Positions 25,219 to 34,059 of a DNA stretch of 36,619 bases are shown piece after piece. The stretch comes from Bacteroidota bacterium (GTDB taxonomy: Bacteria; Bacteroidota; Bacteroidia; Flavobacteriales_D; Crocinitomicaceae). Below the pieces are notes generated by a model that was not told where the DNA came from, searched no databases, and worked only from the letters and a program-made list of their open reading frames with translations. The DNA lies in contig JAJRQQ010000005.1 in the NCBI GenBank assembly GCA_024280155.1, positions 1 through 36,619 of the forward strand. Direction: 5' to 3'. A program made the translations under genes and the position numbers. Within the stretch, counting starts at the first letter, position 1, and every line of letters begins with the position of its first letter.

Positions 25219-27867
25219 TCAGTTTTTTTTAATCTCTTTTGGAAGATCTTCAATTTCTAAATTTACCCAGTCTATTTCTGCACCTTCTGCATAAGCATCA
25301 AAATATGGTTCTTCAAATGATTTTGTTGTTAATCTTCGTTCTAAAGTCAATAATAATGTTGGTAAAACAACCAAATTTGTAATCATTGCGACTAGAAGTG
25401 TCAATGACACTAATAACCCCAATGCTTGTGTTCCTCCGAATTGAGAGAATGAAAACATTGAAAAACCACAGAAAAGAACAATCGAAGAATAAAACATTCC
25501 CAGACCTGCTTCTCGAATCGCCATTATGACACATTCTTTCAAATCCCACTGTTTGTTCTTTAATTCTTGTCTGTATTTTGCTAAGTAATGAATTGTATCA
25601 TCAACAGAAATACCAAAAGCAATACTAAACACTAATAAAGTTGAAGGTTTCAGGGGAATACCAAACCATCCCATTATACCCCCGGTAACAAGGAGTGGAA
25701 TAAAATTCGGTATCAAAGAAACAATCACCATTCTCCAAGAACGGAAAAGAATTGCCATCAGTATAGAGATTGCGAGAATGGCAAACAATAAACTTGTGAA
25801 GAGATTGATGACCATATATTGCGTACCGTTAGAGGCAACTATTGAAGTTCCAGTTAATGTTAATCCAAAATATTCTTGATCAATTGCCATTCTTAAATCC
25901 TTCGTGAAAGATGTGTTTTTGTACTCTTTTCGAATACTCTCAGGATTAGAGTCAAAAGCCAATTGTTTTTCGTCGTCTCCGCCAGATAATATCTTAGTCA
26001 TCGCGTTATATATCGAAGAATGATTGAACAAGATAGAGTCCAATAACTTATTATTCTTCGTCTCTTGATATTGAGCATAAAGCGATTCAATTTCTTTTTT
26101 ATCAGGATTGAGGATAGAATCGATTTCAGCATACATTATTTCGGCTTTATCGTCAATTTCATACGAACCAATGTCCCTCATCTGCGTTCGAATTCTCATG
26201 ACATAATTTGTTGTGTCAATCAACTCATTGATTGCTACACCAGAGCCACCAGAATTAACATCGACGGAGTTATCGATGTATTTTTTCAACTTAGCAAGCT
26301 GCCTTTTCTTGGTAACTAAGCGAAACTGCGTAGAATCGTTGTCATAGTAAGCCATATTTGCTGCTTTCAAAAAATCGACATAAGAGACAAATCTAGAAAA
26401 CAAAGTGTCATTACTGTACAACTGCTCGATCGCGTCTACTTTTTTCAGCGTTGACGATTTTGCAACACGACTTCTTTCTTTGTAATCAATCATTATCTCA
26501 AAAGGAATAGAACCTCCGAAATTGTCTTGAATAAAATTGAAATCTCTTGAAATTTGATGATCTTGAGGTAAATCACCGGTTAAATTACCTGTTGCTTTAA
26601 TCTGCACCATTCCGATAATACTCAAAACAACAACAGATGTCGTAACTACATATACAGCTGGCCGATGGTTTTCGGTGATTCTAATTAAATTGTTTAACAA
26701 TCCAACTGCTAGTTTTCTGTCTAAATGTTTTAAATGTTTCGTAGAAGGTGTTTTGGAGAATGACATGAAAATAGGTAGAATAGATATCGATATCGCAAAA
26801 ACGAGAATGATGTTGAGGGCGGCACAGATACCAAATTCCATTAATTTGGGAGAATTTGTTGTAATAAAAGTTAAGAAACCTAGCGCAGTTGTGAAATTTG
26901 TTAAGAATGTAGCTGTTCCAATTTTCTTAATTACACGTGTCAGTGCTTTAACTTTATTCCCGTGATGGACAATTTCTTGATGATATTTCGTGATTAAGAA
27001 GATACAGTTGGGTATTCCGATAACAATCATCAATGGAGGAATTAATGCCATGATAATCGTAATGTTAAAGTTTAGTGCAGCAATCATTCCCATTGACCAA
27101 ATAACAGAGATTAGAACGATTAAATTACAAATAAACACGACTCTCAAAGAACGGAAAAATAAGTAAATCAGTAAAGAAGTGACTAAAACAAGTAAACCGA
27201 TGAAGATGTACATTTCTTTCATGATTTGTTTCCCAATCACAACTCTTAAATGAGGAAGTCCAGCATATCTTGGTTGGCCAAAGTATTCTATGTAAGAATC
27301 GGCTACTTTTTCAATGTCAAGTACGATCATTGATTTCTTTTGATGTGAAATATAATTCTCATCCACACTAATCATCATCAGTGAAACGTTTGTAGATGAA
27401 TTGTAAAGCAATCCTTCATAGAGAGGATTGTTTTTAATTTCATTTTTTACCGAGTCAATTGATTTATCTTGATATCGCAGGTCCGAAAATACAGGATGAA
27501 CTTTGAATTTTTGATTTTCTTTATCATTCGTTACGCCAAAAAGAGTCGCTTCAGAAACAACTGATTCAACACCATCAAAAGTAAGAATAGAGTCACTTAA
27601 TTCTTTCCATTTAAGAAAATTATCTTCTGTGTAGAGCGAGTCTGTTTGGATCGCAATTACTAAAGTTCCTCCATCTTCTCCAAACATTGATTTGAATCGG
27701 TCGTAATCAACTTTTGCCTTGGCATCTTTCGGAAGAAGAATTCCGTATTTATTGTCTAGTTTTAGCCCTGTGACTGCTTGATAACCGAAAAAAACGGTCA
27801 TCAATGTAATGATTCCAATAATTAAGAATCTATTTCGTAAAATTATATTCGCTACTGATTGCCACAT
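25219..27867 (-). CDS. RND-superfamily (MMPL/HAE3-like) membrane exporter
   Basis: An 882-residue inner-membrane protein from ATG 27867. An in-frame TTG at 27897 overlaps the -7 box (27895-27902) and is rejected. The layout is a twofold RND repeat: TM1, a large periplasmic loop, TM2-6, then TM7, a second loop and TM8-12. The second half has the proton-relay motif FGISVDDTIHYLAKYRQEL. The equivalent place in the first half reads IGIPNCIFLITKYHQEI, without the Asp pair, so only one half seems to carry the coupling residues. The length and the absence of an adjacent membrane-fusion protein or TolC gene suggest a lipid- or hopanoid-type exporter rather than a tripartite drug pump; the substrate is unknown. 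First gene of an operon with rfbA and the polyprenyl synthase. Confidence 0.85.
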   Translation of the reverse strand: MWQSVANIILRNRFLIIGIITLMTVFFGYQAVTGLKLDNKYGILLPKDAKAKVDYDRFKSMFGEDGGTLVIAIQTDSLYTEDNFLKWKELSDSILTFDGVESVVSEATLFGVTNDKENQKFKVHPVFSDLRYQDKSIDSVKNEIKNNPLYEGLLYNSSTNVSLMMISVDENYISHQKKSMIVLDIEKVADSYIEYFGQPRYAGLPHLRVVIGKQIMKEMYIFIGLLVLVTSLLIYLFFRSLRVVFICNLIVLISVIWSMGMIAALNFNITIIMALIPPLMIVIGIPNCIFLITKYHQEIVHHGNKVKALTRVIKKIGTATFLTNFTTALGFLTFITTNSPKLMEFGICAALNIILVFAISISILPIFMSFSKTPSTKHLKHLDRKLAVGLLNNLIRITENHRPAVYVVTTSVVVLSIIGMVQIKATGNLTGDLPQDHQISRDFNFIQDNFGGSIPFEIMIDYKERSRVAKSSTLKKVDAIEQLYSNDTLFSRFVSYVDFLKAANMAYYDNDSTQFRLVTKKRQLAKLKKYIDNSVDVNSGGSGVAINELIDTTNYVMRIRTQMRDIGSYEIDDKAEIMYAEIDSILNPDKKEIESLYAQYQETKNNKLLDSILFNHSSIYNAMTKILSGGDDEKQLAFDSNPESIRKEYKNTSFTKDLRMAIDQEYFGLTLTGTSIVASNGTQYMVINLFTSLLFAILAISILMAILFRSWRMVIVSLIPNFIPLLVTGGIMGWFGIPLKPSTLLVFSIAFGISVDDTIHYLAKYRQELKNKQWDLKECVIMAIREAGLGMFYSSIVLFCGFSMFSFSQFGGTQALGLLVSLTLLVAMITNLVVLPTLLLTLERRLTTKSFEEPYFDAYAEGAEIDWVNLEIEDLPKEIKKN

Positions 27868-27894
27868 GGACTTTTTCTTTCTTAAATTGAAGCG

Positions 27895-27902
27895 CAAAAA
27901 TA
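27895..27902 (-). promoter_or_regulatory. -7 box of the RND-rfbA-prenyl synthase operon
   Basis: On the minus strand TATTTTTG, matching TAnnTTTG, 27 bases before ATG 27867. It excludes the upstream TTG start, which it overlaps. Confidence 0.6.
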
Positions 27903-27981
27903 CATAAAAAAAAGGAGTTAATTATTGGAACACTTATTTGAAGATATTCCATAAGCTACGAACTCTCTTGATTTTTGTCTC

Positions 27982-28962
27982 TTAATAGTATTTATCTTCT
28001 ATTAAATAATTCTTAACGTAGTCATTGACCCCTTCTTCTAATGTAGAAAATCCTTTATTGTAACCAGATTCAATTAATTTAGACATGTCCGCTTCTGTGA
28101 AATATTGGTATTTATCACGGATATCAGCAGGTGTATCAATGAAAGAGATATTCTCTTCTTTCTCCATCGCTTTGAAGGTGTTTTTGGTTAAATCCAAAAA
28201 TGTTCGAGCAGTACCTGTTCCTAAATTGTATAAGCCTGATGTTGGTGATGATTCTTTGAGATACAAACAAACTTCTACAACATCTTTCACGTAAATGAAA
28301 TCTCGTAACTGACCTCCATCTGTGTAATTAGGATTGTGAGAACGAAATAATTTCATTCCACCCGTTTTGTTAATTTGATGGAAGGCATGAAAGATAACGG
28401 ATGCCATTCTACCTTTGTGGTATTCATTTGGCCCGTAGACATTAAAGAATTTCAATCCTGCCCAAAAAGGAGGTTGATTTTTCTCGTCCTTCTCAATTTC
28501 TTTTATTGCCCATTTGTCGAAATCATTTTTAGAATCGCCATAAGGATTCAATGGTTTTAATTTCTCGATAATAGAATGGTCGTCTTTATAACCAAATTCA
28601 CCCAAACCGTATGTTGCTGCAGAAGATGCATAAACAAAAGGGATTTTATATTCAGTACAGATTTTCCATAAATCTTTGGTGTAGTTCAAATTCAATTTAT
28701 TGAAAATCTCTATATCAAACTCTGTTGTGTCTGTTCTTGCGCCAATGTGATAAATAAAATCAACCTCGTGCCCGAATTCTTTTAGCCAAGCGACACAATC
28801 CATTCGTCCAACTTTAGCAACCAAAGTTTTGCCGTCAAGATTTCCATCTTTTTCGGTCTTGGAAAAATCATCAACGACTACGATGTCATTGTATCCGGCT
28901 TTATTCAATCGACTGACAAGACAACTTCCTATAAATCCTGCCGCTCCTGTTACTACTATCAT
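27982..28962 (-). CDS. hldD: ADP-L-glycero-D-manno-heptose 6-epimerase
   Basis: A 326-residue short-chain dehydrogenase/reductase that epimerises ADP-heptose for the lipopolysaccharide inner core. The NAD(P)-binding motif VTGAAGFIGSCLV is at residues 4-16. Family features: VVVDDFSKTEKDGNL, YHIGARTDTTE, the Ser of YASSAATYG, the catalytic Tyr-Lys in NPYGDSKNDFDKW, FFNVYGPNEYHKGRMASV, and the LRDFIYVKDVV block. Length is close to E. coli HldD (310). It starts 15 bases after the deoxynucleoside kinase stop, so the two are probably cotranscribed. A Gram-negative LPS gene, in keeping with Bacteroidota. Confidence 0.92.
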   Translation of the reverse strand: MIVVTGAAGFIGSCLVSRLNKAGYNDIVVVDDFSKTEKDGNLDGKTLVAKVGRMDCVAWLKEFGHEVDFIYHIGARTDTTEFDIEIFNKLNLNYTKDLWKICTEYKIPFVYASSAATYGLGEFGYKDDHSIIEKLKPLNPYGDSKNDFDKWAIKEIEKDEKNQPPFWAGLKFFNVYGPNEYHKGRMASVIFHAFHQINKTGGMKLFRSHNPNYTDGGQLRDFIYVKDVVEVCLYLKESSPTSGLYNLGTGTARTFLDLTKNTFKAMEKEENISFIDTPADIRDKYQYFTEADMSKLIESGYNKGFSTLEEGVNDYVKNYLIEDKYY

Positions 28963-28977
28963 ATTTTTCTGTAAAGC

Positions 28978-29592
28978 TTAAAACAATCCGTTTATTTCAG
29001 CATCAATTGCATTGATAATCTTTCCTAGATCTTCTTGAGACTCTGGAAAGTTATTATTGTCCACATCTATAACCAATAATTTCCCTTTATCGTAAGTTGA
29101 AATCCAAGCTTCGTAGCGTTCATTTAATCTTTTTAAATAGTCCAAACGAATACTTTCTTCATAATCTCTACCTCGACGTTGAATTTGGTTAACAAGAGTA
29201 GGGACACTTGCACGTAAATAAATCAATAAATCGGGCGGAGAGACAAAAGAATCCATCAAATTAAACAATGAAAAGTAGTTTTCAAAATCACGTGTTGTCA
29301 TCAATCCCATCGAATGTAGATTGGGTGCAAAAATAAATGCATCTTCATAAATCGTACGATCTTGAATGACAGTTGTATCTACTTTTTGAATCTCTTGGAT
29401 TTGATTAAATCTGCTGTTCAAGTAATAAATCTGCAAATTAAACGACCATCTTTGCATGTCCTCATAGAAGTCATTCAAGTATGGATTCTGTTCAACATCT
29501 TCATAGTGGGTATCCCATCCAAAGTGTTTTGCTAACATTCTTGTTAGTGTCGTTTTACCTGATCCGATATTTCCGGCAATTGCTATATGCAT
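28978..29592 (-). CDS. Deoxynucleoside kinase
   Basis: A 204-residue nucleoside salvage enzyme that phosphorylates deoxynucleosides with ATP. P-loop GNIGSGKTT (7-15), the substrate-region YEDVEQNPYLNDFY, the DRS-like motif QDRTIYEDA, and the Arg-rich lid RRGRDYEESI are all present in the order of the dCK/dGK family. This group in Bacteroidota mostly acts on deoxyadenosine or deoxyguanosine, but specificity cannot be read with certainty here. It lies directly upstream of hldD. No strong promoter was seen; TAATTTAG about 30 bases upstream of its start is a weak match. Confidence 0.9.
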   Translation of the reverse strand: MHIAIAGNIGSGKTTLTRMLAKHFGWDTHYEDVEQNPYLNDFYEDMQRWSFNLQIYYLNSRFNQIQEIQKVDTTVIQDRTIYEDAFIFAPNLHSMGLMTTRDFENYFSLFNLMDSFVSPPDLLIYLRASVPTLVNQIQRRGRDYEESIRLDYLKRLNERYEAWISTYDKGKLLVIDVDNNNFPESQEDLGKIINAIDAEINGLF

Positions 29593-29648
29593 GATTTTAT
29601 TTTTTTGGTCGTACTAAATTACAAACTTTGACAGAAGTTGCAATGTTT

Positions 29649-30464
29649 TTATGAGAATACTACCTGAAATTTGTAAACTTTCTGCTTCGTACGAAGAAAA
29701 AAGGATTGATTCACTTCTTTTACTTCAATAATTCCTTCGATTGGAAGACGAATTTTGAACGACTCATTAAAATCAAGCGCATGAATGATAAATTGATTTC
29801 CGACCAACATATATAAAGTTGCTCCGACCACTGTAAATTGTTTTACATTTTCTTGAGGAATAAACTGTACAAGAGACCCGTATAGGTCAAATTGATAAAT
29901 GCCTTTTTCATCATCCAAAAGATAGAGTGAATTCCCGTATTCAATCATCTGAACGATATGTTGAAGGTTCAGTATTCCTTTTAAGTTTATAACTCTTTGA
30001 GATTGTATTGTTCGATCAAGTGACAAAAAACTTAAGGTAGAATTAAAATTGTCCAGCACCCAAATTTTATTCGGTTGACTTGAACTACTCACCATAAAAG
30101 CATTGACAATTTCATGATCAGCCAGTTCCATACAATCGTCCATTTCAGAAAGTGTATTGTCAAAATAACACAAGGTTTGCTGTTCTTCAGAAAAATGTAC
30201 CAACTTCATCGTGTTTACCAAAACCAGTTCTGTCATTCTTCCCAAAGATTTAATGCTCTGCGAGAAAATCAATTGTCCGTCTTTGTTAAATTTATTGATT
30301 GTTCCTCGGTTAGAAATGTAAACATTTTCAAATGCATCAACCGTCCATTCCCCTTCATTTTCAATATCAAAAGACCGGAATTCTTTCCATTCATAACGAA
30401 TCGAATCCTGCCCAATTGCGGACAAATTCAACAACAAAAACATAAAGAAGATGTTCTTTTTCAC
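29649..30464 (-). CDS. Exported beta-propeller-like protein, unknown function
   Basis: A 271-residue protein with a signal peptide (MKKNIFFMFLLLNLSAIGQ). The mature protein has repeated blade-like units: DAFENVYISNRGTINKFNKDG, then SLYLLDDEKGIYQFDLYGS, and TLYMLVGNQFIIHALDF, resembling NHL or six-bladed propellers, though no family is certain. Its start overlaps the GH3 gene stop by four bases (ATGA), so it is translationally coupled to it. The export signal makes direct contact with the cytoplasmic GH3 protein unlikely; the pairing may only reflect shared regulation. Confidence 0.7.
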   Translation of the reverse strand: MKKNIFFMFLLLNLSAIGQDSIRYEWKEFRSFDIENEGEWTVDAFENVYISNRGTINKFNKDGQLIFSQSIKSLGRMTELVLVNTMKLVHFSEEQQTLCYFDNTLSEMDDCMELADHEIVNAFMVSSSSQPNKIWVLDNFNSTLSFLSLDRTIQSQRVINLKGILNLQHIVQMIEYGNSLYLLDDEKGIYQFDLYGSLVQFIPQENVKQFTVVGATLYMLVGNQFIIHALDFNESFKIRLPIEGIIEVKEVNQSFFLRTKQKVYKFQVVFS

Positions 30465-31972
30465 AATGTATGGAATTTAATTATTTCTTCTAATATTTTT
30501 CGGTCATTGGATAATCTTGGAACCTTATTCTGCCCCCCAAATTTCCCTTTCGACATCAACCAAGCATCAAACGTGCCAGTTTTCAATGAATGGATAACGG
30601 GTTTTTTGAGCAACATATTGCCTTTTCTCTTCGCGGCATAATCTGAATTAATCGTACAAATATATTCGTCTAATACTTCTCCAAAAAGCTCCAAAGAAGA
30701 AGGGGGGGTGACAAATTCAATCAACCATTCATGCCCACCTTTAGAGTCTCTCTCTATAAATATAGGTGCTCCAGTATATTCTTTGAGAATGGATTTTGTT
30801 TTTTTACAAGCTTCGGCTATAGCTAATTCTGCTTGTTCCACAATAAGTTCTTCCCCAAAAGTATTGATAAAACTATTCACTCTCCCAGTAATTTTAAATC
30901 GAAACGGTAACATGTTGGTGAATTTAATCGTATCCCCAAGAAGGTAACGCCATAAACCAGCATTTGTAGTAATTACCATCGCATAATTCACATTTTCTTC
31001 AACTTCTTCAAGAGATAGTACAGTTTTAGAATTCACACCGTCGTAACTTGACATTGGAATAAACTCATAGAAAATTCCATAATCCAACATTAAGAGCATT
31101 TCATCGGAATCGACTAAATCTTGAATTCCAAAAAAGCCTTCAGAAGCATTATAGGTTTGCACATAGTTCATCTTATCGTCTGGAATCAGTTTTTTAAACT
31201 CTTCTTTGTAGGGCTCAAAACTAACTCCTCCATGCATAAACAGCTCCAGATTTGGCCAAACTTCTTTCAAATTTGATTTTCCTGAAATTTCCAAAACTTT
31301 ATGGGCAAGAATGAGCGTCCAACTCGGGACACCTGCAATAATACAAACATCTTCTTTTATGGTAGAACGTGCCATTTTCTCCATTTTCTCTTCCCAATCT
31401 GTCATTAGCGTAATCTCACGAGACGGTGTTCGTCTTGCCTCAATGTACCAAGGTAGATTTTTCACAATTATCGCGGATAGATCTCCAAAATACGAATCAG
31501 AAGATAGTTTGTTCACTTCTGCACTTCCTCCAACGATTAGATGTTTACCATTGTATAACTTTCTTTTGGTATGATTGTCATAATACATTGCCAGCAAATC
31601 TTTACCTCCATTGTAATGACAATCTCTCAATGATTCTTTTGTAACAGGTATAAATTTAGACCTACTTGTTGTGCCTGATGATTTTGCAAACCATTTTGTT
31701 TTATCGGGCCAAAGCAAATTCTTTTCACCTTGCATTGCTCTTTCTATCCAAGGCTTAAAGCCTTCGTATGTTTGTAAAGGAATATTTTTTCGGTAATCTT
31801 CATACGAACCGACCATTTTAAAGTCATTGATTGCTCCATAAGTCACCTTCGCACCTTCCCGAATTAAATTTCCAAATAATTCTTCTTGCACTTGAAGTGG
31901 ATTCTTTTTAAAAAGGTTTATTTGATGAATTCTTTTCTTCATCATCCACGCGAAAATCGAATTAAAGGGCAT
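30461..31972 (-). CDS. GH3-family adenylate-forming protein
   Basis: A 503-residue member of the GH3 auxin-responsive family, related to acyl-adenylating ligases. The ATP-binding motif is SSGTTSRSKFIPVT (about residues 94-107), with downstream blocks HGGVSFEPYKEEF, NASEGFFGIQD, GLWRYLLGDTIKFTN and FRFKITGR. Plant GH3 enzymes conjugate amino acids to hormones; the bacterial substrates are unknown, and a carboxylate-activating role is inferred. Bacteroidota genomes often carry one or more such genes. It is the first gene of a two-gene unit with the propeller-like protein. Its promoter is not clear, and it lies just downstream of a minus-strand terminator. Confidence 0.87.
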   Translation of the reverse strand: MPFNSIFAWMMKKRIHQINLFKKNPLQVQEELFGNLIREGAKVTYGAINDFKMVGSYEDYRKNIPLQTYEGFKPWIERAMQGEKNLLWPDKTKWFAKSSGTTSRSKFIPVTKESLRDCHYNGGKDLLAMYYDNHTKRKLYNGKHLIVGGSAEVNKLSSDSYFGDLSAIIVKNLPWYIEARRTPSREITLMTDWEEKMEKMARSTIKEDVCIIAGVPSWTLILAHKVLEISGKSNLKEVWPNLELFMHGGVSFEPYKEEFKKLIPDDKMNYVQTYNASEGFFGIQDLVDSDEMLLMLDYGIFYEFIPMSSYDGVNSKTVLSLEEVEENVNYAMVITTNAGLWRYLLGDTIKFTNMLPFRFKITGRVNSFINTFGEELIVEQAELAIAEACKKTKSILKEYTGAPIFIERDSKGGHEWLIEFVTPPSSLELFGEVLDEYICTINSDYAAKRKGNMLLKKPVIHSLKTGTFDAWLMSKGKFGGQNKVPRLSNDRKILEEIIKFHTL

Positions 31973-31993
31973 TCGTTGAGGTTTATTTAATGC

Positions 31994-32028
31994 AAAAAAA
32001 TCCTATTAACCAATTGATAAACAGGATT
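31994..32028 (-). terminator. Terminator of the 32-residue membrane peptide gene
   Basis: On the minus strand AATCCT, a ~18-base loop, AGGATT, then a run of T. It lies 22 bases after the small gene's stop and before the GH3 start. Confidence 0.5.
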
Positions 32029-32049
32029 AATTCGTAGCGATTATAAAGT

Positions 32050-32148
32050 CTAACCAAAGGCTATAATAGAAGCAATGATTGCTATCAAAATAATAGTAAC
32101 TATTGTACCCATTACTGCTGTTGACTTTTCAAAATGAATGTAAGACAT
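32050..32148 (-). CDS. Small membrane peptide of 32 residues
   Basis: The ORF reads MSYIHFEKSTAVMGTIVTII, then a further hydrophobic stretch rich in Ile and Ala, ending IAFG and a TAG stop. It has a short polar head and one transmembrane segment (about residues 12-31). It is too short for most gene finders, but it has an exact -7 box (TAACTTTG at 32164-32171) 15 bases upstream, an A-rich AAAGAAATT before the ATG, and a downstream hairpin with a T-run. This is a complete transcription unit in a 225-base gap that otherwise holds nothing. The family is unknown; it could be a regulatory or stress membrane peptide, or a type I toxin-like peptide, although no antisense RNA was identified. Confidence 0.55.
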   Translation of the reverse strand: MSYIHFEKSTAVMGTIVTIILIAIIASIIAFG

Positions 32149-32163
32149 AATTTCTTTTTTTTT

Positions 32164-32171
32164 CAAAGTTA
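32164..32171 (-). promoter_or_regulatory. -7 box of the 32-residue peptide gene
   Basis: TAACTTTG on the minus strand, an exact TAnnTTTG match, 15 bases before the ATG. It lies just after the stop of the WG-repeat gene. Confidence 0.6.
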
Positions 32172-32197
32172 AAAATAATCTATTAAATGAAGGTGTT

Positions 32198-33226
32198 TTA
32201 GTTAACCAATTTAAAGTTTTTAACTTTCACAAGAGTTGGCTTAATTGTCCATTCGCCCTTTGTATTAATGACTCCCCATAACCCCTCTTCTTCTTTTACA
32301 ATACAATAGCCTGCACTAAAATTACGAACATGAATGAATTTAGGTTGAATAATCCATTGACCTTTTGCATCAATGAAACCGATTTTTTTCTCGCTATTTC
32401 TTGCCCAAGCAATTCCTTCATGAAAATCACCGAAGGTAATTACATCTTCGACTCTTAATTCTTTCCCTGTTTTAGATATAAAAAACCACCCCGATTCATC
32501 TCTAACGCGAGCAAATCCTGTTTGAGGGTCTATGTTTTTAGCTGCTAAAAAGGTTGGCTCAATTATCCATTCTCCTTTTGTATTGATATATCCTGTTTTT
32601 TTATCCTCATTTTTAGCCCATGCTATTCCGTTTTTGAAAAAGCCAACGGATAAAAAAGTTGGTTCAATGACCACTTCTCCAGCAGTATTGATTAAGCCAA
32701 ATCTTTTGTTTTTATCTCTGAAAGGAGCTAAACCATTAGAGAATCTATTCATGTGAGTAAGGTCAACCTCAATCTCAACCTTTTTTGAAGTGCCGTCTTT
32801 TTTTAGAATGAAAAAGCTTTTTCCTTTCCTAGCAACAGAATATCCATCAGAAAAAGGGTAGATTAAATCGTATTCAGCTTGAAAAACTTCTTCTCCTTTT
32901 GTATTGATTACGCCTTTCTTCTTATTGAAAATGATCACAGCTAAACCATCATTGAATCCATTTCTGTCAGGGATAAAACGGTCAAAAGAAACGATGATTG
33001 CTTCGTTTTTTACGTTAATATATTTCCATTCATTCCTTGGAGTCATTACTGCCGCAAGTCCATCGTCACTAAATGGCGAAGCTTTTTCATATTGAGGTTC
33101 AATAATAATCTCCCCATGCGGATTGATGTATCCCCATTTGTCCTTTTCTAAAAAAGGGGCAAGTGTAGTTTGTGCTGAACTTAAAAAAGTTAGAAACACA
33201 ATTGTAAGTGTGAATAATGATTTCAT
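32198..33226 (-). CDS. Exported WG-repeat protein
   Basis: A 342-residue protein with a signal peptide (MKSLFTLTIVFLTFLSSAQ). The rest is about nine WG (KWG) repeats of ~33-36 residues with the pattern [W/x]GxIxxxGExxIxPxFxxxxxFxxGxAxV. Examples are WGYINPHGEIIIEPQYEKA, FGLINTAGEVVIEPTF, TGYINTKGEWIIEPTF and WGVINTKGEWTIKPTLV. Such repeats form a beta-propeller or beta-solenoid used for binding; no ligand is evident. It follows the Bax-inhibitor gene by 27 bases on the same strand. AAACTTTA ends five bases before its ATG, a weak -7 match, so it may have its own promoter. Confidence 0.85.
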   Translation of the reverse strand: MKSLFTLTIVFLTFLSSAQTTLAPFLEKDKWGYINPHGEIIIEPQYEKASPFSDDGLAAVMTPRNEWKYINVKNEAIIVSFDRFIPDRNGFNDGLAVIIFNKKKGVINTKGEEVFQAEYDLIYPFSDGYSVARKGKSFFILKKDGTSKKVEIEVDLTHMNRFSNGLAPFRDKNKRFGLINTAGEVVIEPTFLSVGFFKNGIAWAKNEDKKTGYINTKGEWIIEPTFLAAKNIDPQTGFARVRDESGWFFISKTGKELRVEDVITFGDFHEGIAWARNSEKKIGFIDAKGQWIIQPKFIHVRNFSAGYCIVKEEEGLWGVINTKGEWTIKPTLVKVKNFKLVN

Positions 33227-33253
33227 AGTGTTAAAGTTTTAATTGGTGAATGA

Positions 33254-33970
33254 TTAATCTCTCCCACCGATTAATCTCAGTAAAGATAAGAATAAATTGA
33301 CAAATAGAATGTACAACTGCAAACCGCCCATCATTGCCATTTTGGCTCTGTCGATTGTTGAAATAGATGTGTTAGACGCAATGGCTTTTAATTGTTGCAT
33401 TTGGTAAGCAGTTAGTCCTGTAAACACAAAAACCCCAATGACAGATATTGCAAAATCTAACATAGAACTTCCTAGAAATAAATTTGCGATTGAAGCAATA
33501 AAAATACCTATGAATGCCATATACAAAAGACTTCCCATTTTTGTTAAATCTGTTTTAGTTGTATAGCCTAAAACAGCCATTCCTCCAAATGCTCCAGCGG
33601 TAACGAAGAATGTGACGGCAATATCACGCCCTGAGTATACCATTAGCACTGAACTCAAACTCAACCCCATCAATGCAGAAAAAACAAAGAACAAAGCAAG
33701 TAAAGTCCCAAAAGAAAATCGGTTAATACCTCTTTGAATGAGAAAAACCAAACCAATTGGTGCAAATGCAATCACGTAAAACAATGGGTTAACACCTGTG
33801 CCTGCGCTATTGATGAAATATTTCGCATAAAACTCCGGTGTTCCAGTGAGGTAAGCTACAAGTCCAGATATAACCAATGCACCAAACATGTATGCATAGA
33901 CATTTTTAAAAAATTCAATGGACATTGCTTTTGCATACCCCTCTCTATCTTGATCTAATATTGTATTCAT
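33254..33970 (-). CDS. Bax inhibitor-1 / YccA family membrane protein
   Basis: A 238-residue integral membrane protein with about seven transmembrane helices from residue ~28 to the C-terminus. Helices include YMFGALVISGLVAYLTG, FYVIAFAPIGLVFLI and LALFFVFSALMGLSLSSVLM, and the family's typical late block AYQMQQLKAI and MGGLQLYILFVNLFLSLLRL. The family (TMBIM/YccA) is linked to membrane-protein quality control through FtsH and to calcium leak channels; the exact role here is unknown. It has its own -7 box 43 bases upstream. Confidence 0.88.
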   Translation of the reverse strand: MNTILDQDREGYAKAMSIEFFKNVYAYMFGALVISGLVAYLTGTPEFYAKYFINSAGTGVNPLFYVIAFAPIGLVFLIQRGINRFSFGTLLALFFVFSALMGLSLSSVLMVYSGRDIAVTFFVTAGAFGGMAVLGYTTKTDLTKMGSLLYMAFIGIFIASIANLFLGSSMLDFAISVIGVFVFTGLTAYQMQQLKAIASNTSISTIDRAKMAMMGGLQLYILFVNLFLSLLRLIGGRD

Positions 33971-34013
33971 AATTTTAATTATTGTTTTAATTTAATTGTC
34001 AATTTTTTTTCTA

Positions 34014-34021
34014 CAAAAATA
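34014..34021 (-). promoter_or_regulatory. -7 box of the Bax-inhibitor-1 family gene
   Basis: On the minus strand TATTTTTG, matching TAnnTTTG, 43 bases before the ATG at 33970. Confidence 0.5.
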
Positions 34022-34059
34022 CTCGACCAACGTTCTGTTGTCAAGTAATTTAACAGTTT

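Noticed and set aside
27868..27897. Ten-residue upstream extension of the RND transporter from TTG 27897
   Set aside because: The TTG is part of the TATTTTTG -7 box, so it would not be in the mRNA.
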